From Cercozoa sp. M6MM (lineage: Eukaryota; Endomyxa: Ascetosporea), in the NCBI GenBank assembly GCA_040357565.1, contig JBDODJ010000035.1: 64,000 nucleotides of DNA; one strand, 5' to 3'. Shown here in pieces: positions 24,181-35,464 of this stretch. Positions within the stretch are counted from its first letter, which is position 1. Each line of letters begins with the position of its first letter. Both the position numbers and the translations under genes were made by a program. Below the pieces are notes generated by a model that was given only the letters and a program-made list of their open reading frames with translations, did not search any database and was not told where the DNA came from.

Positions 24181-26344
24181 ATGTCTAAGCGTCTCAAGAA
24201 GTTCTTTGCCGCCAAGGCGGGTGCGTTTTTTCTTGGGTCCAGTGTGTGTGTGTGTGTGTTTTTTTTTGTTTTTGTTTTAAGATGCGTCTTGTTGTTTCCT
24301 TTGTTTAGCTGGCACCAAATTTGGCCGCAACCAGATGGAGGCTCACCTGGGCGAGTTCGAAGAGCGTCTGCTCAATGCTGTACCGTTTTACTTGGGCACG
24401 TGTTTGCTCGGTCCCAATTTTTACCATTTGGGGTGGTGGCTTGTGCAGTTCTGCGAGTTCGTCGAGCACATGGACGGCAAGGATATGGCAGAGAAGCTGA
24501 AGAAGTACCTGTTCAAGCTCGCGGCCAAGATTGGCGTGTTTGTCGACGGCGGTGACATCTCGCCGCAGCAGCTAGACGTGCTGGCGCCGGCACTGCAGAC
24601 CATCGCGACCGAGATCACCAAGAAGGAGATCGACGTCGTTGCTGTCATGGGCGCCCTCGGCGAGGTGTGCTTGTTTCTGCGGGGATGTGTCTCGTGTCAC
24701 ACATACATACATACACACACACATCCATGTGCAAAGGTCAAGACGGCACTGCGCTCGATGCTCGAGCCGCTGGTGACAGGCAAGTCGTGCGAGCGTCTCG
24801 ATGAGATCTACGCCTACGTGGCCAGCGCTCAGCGCATCTCGGCACTCAGTTTCGGCACCGAGCAGACGCAGAAGGCCATCGAGGTCAAGCAGGTATGTTC
24901 TCTTGTACACACACCTGGGCGGTGGCCATTGCAGTGCTGATGTTACCCCTTGTTGTGTGCGTGTACCACAGGTGCTCGTGTCGGTGCTGTCGGGCCTCAA
25001 GGTCAAGCCGAACTTTGCCTCGCAGTACGTCGAGACCAAGAAGGCGCGCGCGCGCAGCAAGCAGCTCGACGACCAGATCGAGGCCGACATGTACCGCGAG
25101 GCACTCAACTTCAAGGTGCGTTATCCTACCCGCTGTGTGCCAATGTTTTTATGTGTTTATCCCCTCGTGCAGGTGCTGCTGCTGGGCGCCGGCGAGTCAG
25201 GCAAGTCGACGGTGATGTCGCAGCTGCGTAACATCCACAAGGTGAAGGAGGCGCTGAGTCCCGACGAGGTCGCCTTCTACGTCGACGTGCTGCACAACAA
25301 CACGATCGAGTCGATGCACTGCATCCTGGAGCACTTCATCACGATGAATGAGGAGGTGCTCGACGCCATCGATGTCGACGTAGCCTAGCTCCTTCCCTCC
25401 CCCTCCCCTGCACCTTTGACGGCACTTGCCTTGACACTGTCACCTTTCTGCTTGGGTGCAGGTGACGCCGGCCGACATGGAGTGCTCTCTTCAGGACGAG
25501 ACGTCGCGCGACTACGCATGCCGCATCATGTGTCTCAAGAAGATCAATCACACGCTGTCGCAGGAGGAGGCCGACATGATCTACCACCTGTCGCAGGACG
25601 CCGAGATCCAGAGCGCCATCCGCCACCAGACGTTCTACATCCCGGACTCGGCCGAGTACTACTTCGCCAACGTGCGTCGCTTCGTGTCGGCCGACTTCTC
25701 TCCGAGCGACGAGGACGTCACCATGGCCAGAATACGGACCACGGTACCCATTGCCCCTCCCTTCCCTTGTTACTGTGATGTGATTCGGTTGGACAGGGCG
25801 TGCGCACGGCCAAGCTGGAGATTCCGCCGGTGCAGTACTCGTTCGTGGACGTGGGTGGTCAGCGTACCGAGCGTAAGAAGTGGATCAACTTCTTCGACAA
25901 CGTGTCGGCCATCTTCTTTGTCGTCAACCTCTCGGGCTACAACAAGATCACGTTCGAGGACAAGACGCAGAATCGCATGCACGAGTCGCTCGAGTTGTTC
26001 GCCAAGACGGCGTCGCTCGAGGTGTTCGAGAACACGCCGATCTTTTTGTTCCTCAACAAGAAGGACCTGTTCCGCGGCATGATCGAGCACAAGAACATCG
26101 ACGGCTGCTTCCCGGACTACAAGGGTCCGGCCGACTACGAGTCCTGCATCGAGCACATCCAGCAGGCCTTCTCCGATGCCATGCCGGCCGGCCGAGAGGT
26201 GCGCCACCACTTTGTCGTGGCGGCGTGCTACAAGGCCGACGTCAAGAACGCCTTCATGGAGGCTATCAAGATGCTCAAGCACGACAACCAGGACGGTGCG
26301 TTGCCTGCTGTGTTTCTCTTGTGTGTGTGTGTATGTGTGTATGT

Positions 26345-26397
<53 letters not shown>

Positions 26398-26464
26398 GAC
26401 ACTGTGCCGTGTGTGAGCAGTGATCCGAGAAGCTGTCAAGAAGCTTGAAGCCGTGGAGGCTTAA
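24181..26464 (+). CDS. Heterotrimeric G-protein alpha subunit with a long N-terminal extension
   Basis: This is a GTP-binding alpha subunit that relays receptor signals at a membrane. The GTPase motifs are clear: P-loop GAGESGKST, the switch I segment ARIRTTGV (Arg and Thr that stabilise the transition state and Mg), DVGGQRTERKKWI (catalytic Gln) and FLNKKDLF (guanine specificity). The helical insert ends with DSAEYYFANVRRF, as in classical G-alpha. Unusual points: the P-loop starts at about residue 212 instead of about 40. The extra ~170 residues (MSKRLKKFFAAKAGTKFG..., then FCEFVEHMDGKDMAEKLKK and ISPQQLDVLAPALQTIAT) are predicted helical and match nothing I know. There is no Gly2 for myristoylation. 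The G5 motif TCATDT is replaced by a region reading VVAACYKADV. The C-terminus runs past the usual end to KLEAVEA (TAA 26462-26464). Total length is about 550 residues. Confidence 0.93.
26308..26397. repeat. TG tract in the last G-alpha intron
   Basis: About 75 bp of TG preceded by TGTATG units, between the exons ending KHDNQD and beginning VIREAVKK. Confidence 0.95.
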
Positions 26465-26727
26465 GCGTCGCTGCGGCGACCTCTCTTCTCGCGCCGCGCC
26501 CGTGCGGCCCTATGTTTGCTCGTTTTGCTTCCTGACACCGCTCTTGCTCCTTCTTCTCCTCGCACGCGTCTCTTTGATACGGGAATGCCACGTGTCGCGC
26601 GCTGAAACAACTACACGAGCACACCATTGACACCCACACACGCACATATTCACACACTCACATCGCCTTCTCACTTATACATGAGATTACCCCCGCCGTC
26701 ATAGACACTCACATTCGCACATTTTCA

Positions 26728-26730
<3 letters not shown>

Positions 26731-26776
<46 letters not shown>

Positions 26777-26786
26777 NNNNNNNNNN

Positions 26787-26835
<49 letters not shown>
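26731..26835. repeat. CA tract with a 10-N gap (26777-26786)
   Basis: Dinucleotide tract 3' of the G-alpha gene; its true length is unknown because of the assembly gap. Confidence 0.95.
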
Positions 26836-26837
<2 letters not shown>

Positions 26838-26951
26838 ACATCATTCACACACACATGCTCGACTTTTGTTTCCCTCATTCTACGCGCGGCTCCGCTTGCC
26901 TGCCTTGGCTTTGCCGCACCATTGAGATCCGCTTGCACACACCTCTTTTAT

Positions 26952-27228
26952 TTACTGTACTATGCTACGCGGGATGACCTCGATGTAAACCGGTGCGTCA
27001 GAGTCATGATCGATGGACCGTTTTTTGTTAGTTGCCTTGTCCACTGGTAGTAAAAGTACCCCGAGTCGGCTGTTTCGTCGAGATTGTGATGTGCTTGAAC
27101 GGCCCTCCAGTAAGCTGCACTGTATCCAAAAGCTTCTCATCTGTTGTCGAAACAATACAGTATTGTGTACGGTCGGGTAATCCCAGTAGCAGGTCGAACT
27201 GGGAGTCTGAGTCATACGAATAATACAA
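26952..27228 (-). CDS. Possible exon(s) of an unidentified minus-strand gene
   Basis: An open frame reads DSQFDLLLGLPDRTQYCIV, then TTDEKLLDTVQLTGGPFKH, up to a GTAC-type donor. It could be joined to a short downstream exon reading VIPRSIVQ before TAA. The reading looks protein-like, alternating beta-strand-like segments, but no start exon was found and the join phase is not certain. It may be a remnant or chance frame. Confidence 0.25.
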
Positions 27229-27591
27229 CGCAGGTTATACACCGCATACTAAATACTGCCGGTCCCGCAGCAGCGTCAGAGAAAAGACACCAAGAAATTG
27301 ACAGTCCGCTGTCGTTCGGACTTTTGACCGAGAAAGTGTAAGACACTGGGACTCAACAGGTTTCAAGACGCTCCCGGGCAGGCGTAAAACGAATCTTTAT
27401 TGATCTGACTGTCCGCTTGGGACGACCCGACGCACGCCTGGTGCTACCATCAAGTGTCTCAGTCTCAGATTTCCCAAAGTGTACGCATCTAGCCACAATT
27501 TTGTTTTTCTGGGTGAGTTTCTACGGGAGTGCTTCTTCTTTTTCCGTTCCTGGCGGCAGCGAACGAGTTCAGGCGAACGTGAGAGCAGAAG

Positions 27592-28785
27592 ATGCCACCT
27601 AAACGCGCACGCTCGAGGAAGTCGCCGTCAATGTCACCTCTGCCGGCACCTCTCAACACAGCCGTCGATTCGGAAGAGAGCTCCGGTGCCGTAGCACCGC
27701 TGAAAACAGCTCCTGCGAAGCGCTCTGCTGTAATTCTCGCTTTCTCTTCCTGGTTCTAACTTTCAAGTGGTGGCATGGCTCGTATGGGTAAAGACCACCG
27801 GGCAACCGGCAAAGCGACGCAGAGTGTCAGAGCAGAAGTCCGACTCGGCTGCGCGTCTCTCGCCACAAGAGAAGTTCAAAAAGAATCTCCGTGAGAAGAA
27901 GCGACGCGGCGACATCAACGAATTGTTTGACGAATTGTGCCGTCACCTTGCACTGCCCGTGCGCAGCAAGACAGAAAAGGTGACCATTCTCGCCGGGGCT
28001 ATCAACCTGATCGAGAGACTGACGGCCGAGATTGAAGAATTAAAACAGGTAGAACTGTACTTAAGTCCTTCACCGCGAAGCATATGAGTATCACTGTAAA
28101 ATTTGCATTAAAGATTGACGATAACTTGCAGGAGAAGCAAGAGATGCGTATCGAACTGCAAAAGTTGGCCGACGCAGTGCAAACTGTTCTGACGGGTGCA
28201 ATGCCATTCCCTTCTCCAAGCAGTACTGGCGGTGCCGCAAACCTTGGCTCGCTGAGCAACTCCTTGACCGGTGGCAGTCTCAGCGCCGTCGGCATGCCAG
28301 GCTTGCTGCCGTCGATTTCTGCTTCCGACGCAACATTCGTCAGCGCTGCGGCCGGACTTGGTGGCAACGTACCTGGTGTTCCGCCTCTGGTACTGCACTT
28401 CCACAACCAAAGCACCGCCAATTGTATAAAACTTATATTTGATGCACACTGATTGTCGGCAGATCCAACAGCCGTCAAGCATGACGTCGCCATCGAGCGC
28501 AGCCAACTTGATGTCGCCGATTAAAGAGAAGGCCGACGGGGGTGACTCTGCCGACGTGGTTTGTTTTGCCTCCTACCCCGTCCGTATCCGAAAACAATAC
28601 ACCTTGCACGGTAGGCCAGCATGGGCAGCACAGGCGGACAGGTAGTTCAGGCAGAAGTTAGTTCTGACAGCGAGGGTAAGGTGCTACCCGGGGCAACGAC
28701 GGTCCCGGAAACTGCAGCGACAGCGACAGAGGCCGCTGCAGCTGCGCCGACTGTGGCAACCACCAAGAGCATGCCGTGGTTTTGA
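27592..28785 (+). CDS. bHLH-leucine-zipper transcription factor
   Basis: This is a nuclear DNA-binding dimer. The ATG at 27592 gives MPPKRARSRKSPSMSPLPAP, a basic Ser/Pro-rich leader. The second exon carries KRRRVSEQKSDSAARLSPQEK and the bHLH core: basic region FKKNLREKKRRGDINELF with the Glu-x-x-Arg-Arg signature of E-box readers, the loop LALPVRSKTEKVT and helix 2 ILAGAINLIERL. It runs without a break into a heptad zipper (EIEELKQEKQEMRIELQKL). The C-terminal half is Ser/Gly/Ala/Pro-rich, with TSPSSAANLMSPIKEKADGG and an acidic/Ala stretch ending TTKSMPWF (TGA 28783-28785). Downstream exons use a GTAC donor after VPGVPPL. The DNA target (CACGTG or similar) and partners cannot be determined from the sequence. 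Splicing around 28560-28645 is uncertain. Confidence 0.87.
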
Positions 28786-29098
28786 AATCGGCGGTTTGAC
28801 TTAAATTTAAAGTGAAAGCCAGCCGTCTGTTCATACGCCTGGTGGCCTCTAAATATTGCATCATTCGGCTTTATCGACTCAGACTTGCCGAAACCGGGGA
28901 ATGCTAGCGCAGTTTTCAACGATTTTGGCATGTAAGTAGAACTCGACTTGGACATCAGTACGAATTCGGAGCCAGACTGACTCACTTTCTCGGTCAATGG
29001 TCAAGCCCGTGAAGCGGAATGGTCCGCGAGGTCGTATTGGACTGAACAGCGTTGTTCCTGTGTTCCCCATCTACTCTTGAGAGTCCAAAACAGAGAAA

Positions 29099-29821
29099 AT
29101 GGCAGCCAGAGAAGCGATGCCCGCCTGTATTGACGCTTTTTTGTTTTTGAGTTCGTGGCAACTGTTCTTTGCTCCTCCAGGGCTCAACCAGGTATTTCAA
29201 GCGCTCGGCGTTGCCTCGGGCACCCGCGACATCGTTCGCGAGATAATTGAGCGTCGTCTTCGCTTTGAAACAGATCAGTATCGCGCGCAGCTGGATCAGT
29301 GTCGCGCGCAGCTCCTCGAGGTCGAGCGCGTGTTGGTACACAGTGTGGTTTGTGCTTTTTAAACTGATTGTTAGAATCCTTGCTTGCAGCTCGATATGCG
29401 TAACGTGGCCGAACCTTTGCTTAAGTTGGTCGACGACGCCGTTGAAGCAGACGCGAAGTCACTACAGGTTACTGTGCGCCTTGGCAGCAACGGCACCTCT
29501 GAGGACGGGAACGACAGTGGTGATTCCGAGGATGACGAAGGTGGCGCTGAGTTTGAGAGCGGCAGTTCCCCTGAAGGCAGCAGCAGTAACTCCGCCGAGA
29601 ACAGCAGCTCCGCCGAGAACAGCAGCGAATCACACAGCAACACGGGCACATTGGAATATCATCACGTGTGTGTTGACGTTTCGGACAAGCCTGCAGGTGA
29701 AAAACGCCAGGCTGTAGCTCGTCGGGTGGAAAAGGGTACATTCACGTTTATTATCTTTTGTCACCGAACAATAGCTTGTTGCTCAGTTCGCCGTCGCAAG
29801 CGCCGCAAACTACGCAGTTAG
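29099..29821 (+). CDS. Small acidic protein of unknown function, nuclear-type C-terminus
   Basis: Not recognised. The ATG at 29099 gives MAAREAMPA, then a GTATTG intron, and LNQVFQALGVASGTRDIV with RLRFETDQYRAQLDQCRAQL, a helix or coiled coil. The next exons read LDMRNVAEPLLKLVDDAVEA. They lead into a strongly acidic and Ser/Gly/Asn-rich stretch (about 29470-29640, with SGDSEDDEGGAEFESGSS). The final exon adds VRRRKRRKLRS before TAG at 29819-29821, a probable nuclear localisation signal. About 170-200 residues. It may act as a chromatin or transcription cofactor, judged only from the acidic region plus basic tail. It lies 313 bp downstream of the bHLH gene on the same strand. Confidence 0.5.
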
Positions 29822-30013
29822 TTCGGTTCAGTCGACTAAGAAACCAACTAAGTAGTTCCCCAGTGGGGTGGGTCACAAGCGCATGGCCGTAGTCCACCGC
29901 CCGCATAGCGTGGAGCCGCCATGACTTCGAGTAATTACACGAAATCTGTCTCTGGTCTTGAGAGAAGTAAATCTCGAGCATGATGCACACGATTGATAGC
30001 CGACAGGCGAGAG

Positions 30014-30403
30014 CTAGTTCTTAAGCTTGGCATAGGTCGGGGCCAACACGATGGACTACACACCCAAGCAAGGTACATTGTCGACACACTCTTTTTCGTA
30101 CAAACATTGACCCAGCAGGCTAGTGTATACCTGCATATCGGACGGCTTGCCAGGCGGGTGCGCGTGTCGCGTGGGACCGATCACCAAGGCACTGCCATGC
30201 GCGACATAGCCACGCAAGATCTTGCGTCGAATTAGCGAGGTCAGACGCGCCTGTGAAGTAGACACATCATACTATACAGGAGACACAGACCAGGGTGAGG
30301 CACGCCTACCTGGAGAGAGTCGGACGTGGCACGCCAGCCAGCAGCACCACAGCAGTCGAGCAGCATGTTCAACCTCAACACCTATATGCACACACCATGA
30401 AGC

Positions 30404-30476
<73 letters not shown>

Positions 30477-32972
30477 CACAGGGAGAGTCAACTACCTTGC
30501 GTTGCGACCAGGGACAGTGTGTAGTGCCTCGTAGCCATGCATGGAAACTGCAATAACAAGGTAGGGTACGAGCAGAGTGACATAAACGCAGTGTACACTG
30601 AGTTCAGAAAGCGCGCCAGACAAACATCGCGCAGTCGCTCCGCAATATGCCAGATTCCGAGGTCCTGCCGTCAAGAGGTAAACGAATTGGAGGAGGGGGT
30701 AAGGGGTAGGGTCGAATGTAGAAGGGTGGTACAACGAGCGTGAGCATGTACTCGTCGAGGAAGTCGTCGAGCGGTGCTACGAGTCCATGACGCACCAGGT
30801 GTGTCAGTTGCGTAATCTACGGGGGGGGGGGGCCCCTAGCATAGGCTACACGGAAGAAAGGGTGGCTGTACCAGAGTAGGAAGATGCTGTGCCGCTTGCT
30901 GCGACGGGAAGATGCCGCGCATCATCTGCAACGGCGCCAGGTACATGAGGCTGTCCATGCACATCACACATGGAAGGGGGAGGACGGTGAACAAAGTAAC
31001 AGCATACATTTTTTGCAAGTTGGCCTGTTGTCGCCAGTCGCACAGTCGCAGCGCCTCCAGCAGATGTTTCTCGGCAGCGTCGTACTCCTCCTCGAAGAGA
31101 CAGAAGCGACCCAGGTAGTACTCGAACTCGACGTACTCGCACAGCGGAAACACGCGTCTCCTGTACATAAGCAGGAGTAAGCGTATGTACGACATGCATG
31201 GTACAAACATGTCCATTTGGACCGACAAGTATGGACACAGACGATATGGACAGACGGTATAGACAGACAGGATGCACACCTGTCCGGGTCGAGACGCGAC
31301 TCAACCTCAGCAATGGCCTGTCGCACCTCTGCCGCCGACGCCTCGGTCGGCAACTCCTGCGTCGCCAGCGAGTCCGTCGTGTCGCCCAGTGCGCCGCCTC
31401 GACTGCCGGGCAGACCACCCACGTGCAGTGACTTGGTCGGGTAGCTGCGACCAGTCCAGGTGTCTGGTGCTTTACCTCTTACCTTGCCCTTTACCCCCTC
31501 CCCCCCCCTACCCCAGCTGCTAAACTATAGCTACCGAAGGACGAGTTGTCGCTGCGAAATCACGCGTGGCACTGTCTTGCCTGCCTGTGTCCAAGGCAAG
31601 TCATCCCCTGTACAGAGTGAGTGATGGCTTCAAGTGTAGGTAGGTACCGAGTAGTTCTTCATGCGGAACCACAGCGGAAACAACAGCGTCACCGTGGCCA
31701 ACGGCAAGGCACGCACGCTACGCCGCCTGTGCAGATATACATGTAGGGAACGAGGTCAGGCAGGTAGGTAAGAAGGCAGGTAGGCGGAAAGCAAGGAAGG
31801 CAGGTCAGGAAGTTAGATAGGAAGGGCATGAGTCGGGTAGATAAGGCGAGAAGGTCGGGTGGCGGGGTAAAGTGGATCCTACCATGAGGCACCCTGCCGA
31901 GCCTCACTCTTGCCGGCAGAGATCGAGGTGCGGAACAATCGCATCAAGGAATCTACAGCTCGCTCCAGCGGTGACCTGTTGCATCCCATCCAGATAAACA
32001 TGAGAACATAACAGGTGGCACACGAGGCCACAATTTGTTTGTACCGATAGCCAGCACTCGTGTCCTTCCTGCTCTCTCTGCACACAGTTGTCTCTGGGGT
32101 GCTGGGTAGGTACACAGAAGTACAAGGTACCGATCGGCAGTATCGGCAGCGAAGGCACACTGCGTCAAATGACGCAACAACAATCGCATCACCGGCAGCC
32201 ACCAGTTACTGTTGCCTGACGGGTAGGGAGGTAGGGATGGGTAGGGTGGGGGGTCAAAGGGGAGTAAAGCTTCCCCCAGTACCGAGTGTGCGCGCACCCT
32301 GCTCGACGTGCTTGTGGAACACGGCGACGGCCTCCTGTGCCGCAGTGAAGCACTCCTCAGCATCGCCTCTCGAACTGGCCAATGCAAGCTACAGGCACAA
32401 CTCGACTAAACACCCTTTATGCCTAGCCATAGCAGCACGCTACAGTACCTGCACAATCTGACCGAACGGAGGCGGCAGTCGCACGATCAACTACAGTGTG
32501 TTAAACAAGAGACTTACAACAGACACAAGCAGACACACTGAAAAGCAGAACATAGAGTGAGTACGTTGGGCATCTCGGAGGCGTGCTGCATGAGTTCCTG
32601 CAGCACGTGCGCGAAGTTGTCACCTGCCGTGCCTGCCTGCGCACTGGCTCTGCGCTCCAACAGCCGCTCGTACCTCACATTACACCGACATTAGGCAATA
32701 CAAAAGGTACTGCTGAGCATCTATTCCAGGCGGCGAAGCAGCCGGCACACCTTTGCCCTGAGAGATCAATGCGCGCAACTGCTGCATCCGCGCGGACACG
32801 TCCATTGGGATGAATTGGATTGCTGTGCTTTTTCTGTCTAGTTCAGCTTATCAAATGCACTAAGTACACTCTACAACACACGCATACGACAGGGCACACC
32901 TAGTGGCACAGAAAGCGGCGTGTTGGGCTGCGGCTCATGCTTTGAGTCGGTAACGGGTTTAGGTTTCGACAT
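30014..32972 (-). CDS. PCID2: PCI-domain protein of the PCID2/Thp1 (TREX-2-like) family
   Basis: Family members couple transcription to mRNA export. The ATG complementary to 32970-32972 begins MSKPKPVTDSKHEPQPNTPL. Downstream exons give MDVSARMQQLRALISQGKG and ERLLERRASAQAG. They are followed by LALASSRGDAEECFTAAQEA, then NWWLPVMRLLLRHLTQCAF. The most diagnostic exon is CEYVEFEYYLGRFCLFEEEY with AAEKHLLEALRLCD, matching the tetratricopeptide-like helices of PCID2. It is followed by the segment RGIFPSQQAAQHLPTLVQP, corresponding to the PVKMLLGHMPT... region. Then come VTQLTHLVRHGLVAPLDDF and the winged-helix part ARLTSLIRRKILRGYVAHG. The stop is at 30014-30016 after LAPTYAKLKN. About a dozen introns carry sense TG and CCCCTTAC-type repeats. 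A CSN12-like paralogue cannot be excluded. It is divergent from the deubiquitinase gene. Confidence 0.8.
30405..30474. repeat. CA tract in a PCID2-like gene intron
   Basis: Pure CA on the plus strand, thus TG in the sense strand of the gene. Confidence 0.95.
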
Positions 32973-33255
32973 TGACAATTCGCTCGAGTGACAAGAGCAC
33001 TCACGGCACCACACTATACGTGAAACTCGCCTGAACTTTTAGCACTGCGAGGCACAAGAAAAACGTGGGAGTGTTTGGCAACACTGGGCAGCCAATTTGT
33101 TACGATCGTCACACTTTCCCAGGTGGGAGGTGCTCGCTTACCTCGTGTCTGTCTTGTTCCAGTGAAGGCCAACGTTCCCCTGTGCAGTTGGACAGCAAGG
33201 GGTGCCAAAGACGCGGGAATCTTAGTTGTGTCTGTGTGCGGCCGTACGGGTCAAC
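32973..33255. promoter_or_regulatory. Shared upstream region of the PCID2-like and USP34-like genes
   Basis: 283 bp between two divergent start codons. No specific element recognised. Confidence 0.45.
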
Positions 33256-35272
33256 ATGGAGCACGTGCAGGCGCAGTTGCGCGACGCGCAGCACACGGGC
33301 GACCCGGAGAAGGCGGTGCGAAGTGTGAATGCAGCACGTGAGGCCATCCGCGCGGCTGTGAGTGGCTCGGTTGACCAGGGTCAGGTGGGCGGCGTGCTGC
33401 ACGAGCTGGCATGTGTGCTGGATGACCTGCCGCAGCTGCGACTCGAGGCCACGCACGGCCAGGCGTCATCACAGGTCCACCCCCATTTACCCCCCCTGTT
33501 TACCCCCTGTTTACCTCCCTGTTTACCCTTTTAACCTCCAATCGCACTCTGTGTTTACCCCTGTTACTTCTCTTATCCGCATCCCTCTTGTGCAGGCCGC
33601 TCATGCCGGCGAATTGGAGGCACTGCAGGTCGCCAGTGCGGAACAACTGGCGAAAGGCGAGCACTACTGCGTGCGCCGACTGCAGCGTATCGATGCACTG
33701 CTGTCGCATGATACTGCGTGCAGTGACCTGTGCGACCTGCTTACACCCAAGGTAGCTAGTTGCTTCCTTCCCCCTAACACCCCTGTGACCCCCTTGACAC
33801 CCTTCCCGTAGACCTGGACGGAGGAGTCGGTGGCATCCATGAGCGGCGCCGTGGCCGTGCTGCATGTTGTGCACCGCCGCGTGCGTCGCAAGGTGCTGCT
33901 GTCGCGACTGCTACTGCCGCTGGCGCGACTGCTGGCCAGTCTGTGCCTGGCACAGGAGAGCGCACTCCGCCTCATAGAGCAGCTGTCGGTACACATGCTC
34001 CCTGTACTGTACCAGTGTACTGTACCAGTGTACTGTACGAATGTATACTGTACTAGTGTACTGTACCAGTGTACCGTACCAGTGTACCGTACCAGTGCAC
34101 TGTACCAGTGTGCTGTCCCAGTGTACTGTCCCAGTGTACTGTCCCAGTGTACTGTACGAATGTATACTGTGCTAGTGTGCTGTACTAGTGTACTTTACTC
34201 ATGTATACTGTACTAGCATGTATACTGTACTAGTGTACTGTACGAATATTAGTGTACTGTACTATTGTATACTGTATTGTATACTGTAGTAGTATACTGA
34301 GTGTACCGACCGTTGTACTGCACAGGTACTGCGCGTGGCCTGGCAGCGTGGCACCGAGGTGCTGCGGGTCTGCCTGCTGGCCGCTGAGCACGAGCGCAGT
34401 CAGCGCCGGTCGTCGGAAGACTACGGCGCCCTTCTGCTGCCGCTGCTGCGCACCGTCGATGACACTGTGGTACGGGACACTGTACGGGACACTGTGGTAC
34501 GGGGGTAGGATACGGGCTATGAGGTGAGGATACGGTGCTCTATGGTGGGGACAGGCGGACCTGCCGTCGCTGATGCACGCGTGGACGCGCTTGGAGACAG
34601 CGCTGACTCGTCGACTGCTGCAGTGCGACAGCGTCACTCTGCGTGCCTCGGCACTCGCCCTCCTGGCCGACGCCCTCGCTCTTGTGCGCCGATACGACCG
34701 CTTTCGACTCGCTCGCGCACTCGCTGTACTCACCCCCCCCCGAGATGCCTCTGCTTTTATTTGTGCTTGTAGCTTTATACATTTACTGAGCCCTACTGGT
34801 GTGCATATACCTATATACTCATACCTATATACCTATACCTTTACCTATACATATTCCTATACCTCTACCTCTACCTCTACCTCTACCTCTACCTGTACAC
34901 GTATACCGATCCACCTATACTTTTATACACATGTACCTTTTCGCCCTCCCCCATGATCTTCATGTACAGGAGAACGTGAGGCAGCGAGTGCGCGACCTGA
35001 TGCTGCGACGAGCGCACGCACAGATGCACGCGCACGTGCGCGAGGTGTTTGCCTTCATGGTAAGTCCTGTGTACTGAAGAGGGCGTGTCTGTGTATACTT
35101 AAGGCTGCTGTCTGTGACTACAGGCCAAGGAACGAGCCGATGCGAGCGACATACGGGCTCTGTGGACGGCCTGCGTAGCCGCCGACGCCGAGGCGGACGC
35201 GCGGCGGCCCTTGCTGGCCGAGGCACTGCGCTCCAAGGCGTACGACCCGCTGTCCATTGCGTCCTTCCTGGT

Positions 35273-35316
<44 letters not shown>

Positions 35317-35416
35317 NNNNNNNNNNNNNNNNNNNNNNNNNNNNNNNNNNNNNNNNNNNNNNNNNNNNNNNNNNNNNNNNNNNNNNNNNNNNNNNNNNNN
35401 NNNNNNNNNNNNNNNN

Positions 35417-35464
<48 letters not shown>

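Larger units (their letters stand above)
26465..27591. other. Intergenic region with CA repeat and a possible minus-strand exon
   Basis: Contains the G-alpha 3' UTR, a CA tract with an assembly gap, a candidate exon (26952-27228, listed separately) and the promoter and 5' UTR of the bHLH gene. Confidence 0.4.

Noticed and set aside
30405..30474. Regularly repeated units considered as a CRISPR array
   Set aside because: These are continuous microsatellites without spacers, and the window is clearly eukaryotic nuclear DNA.
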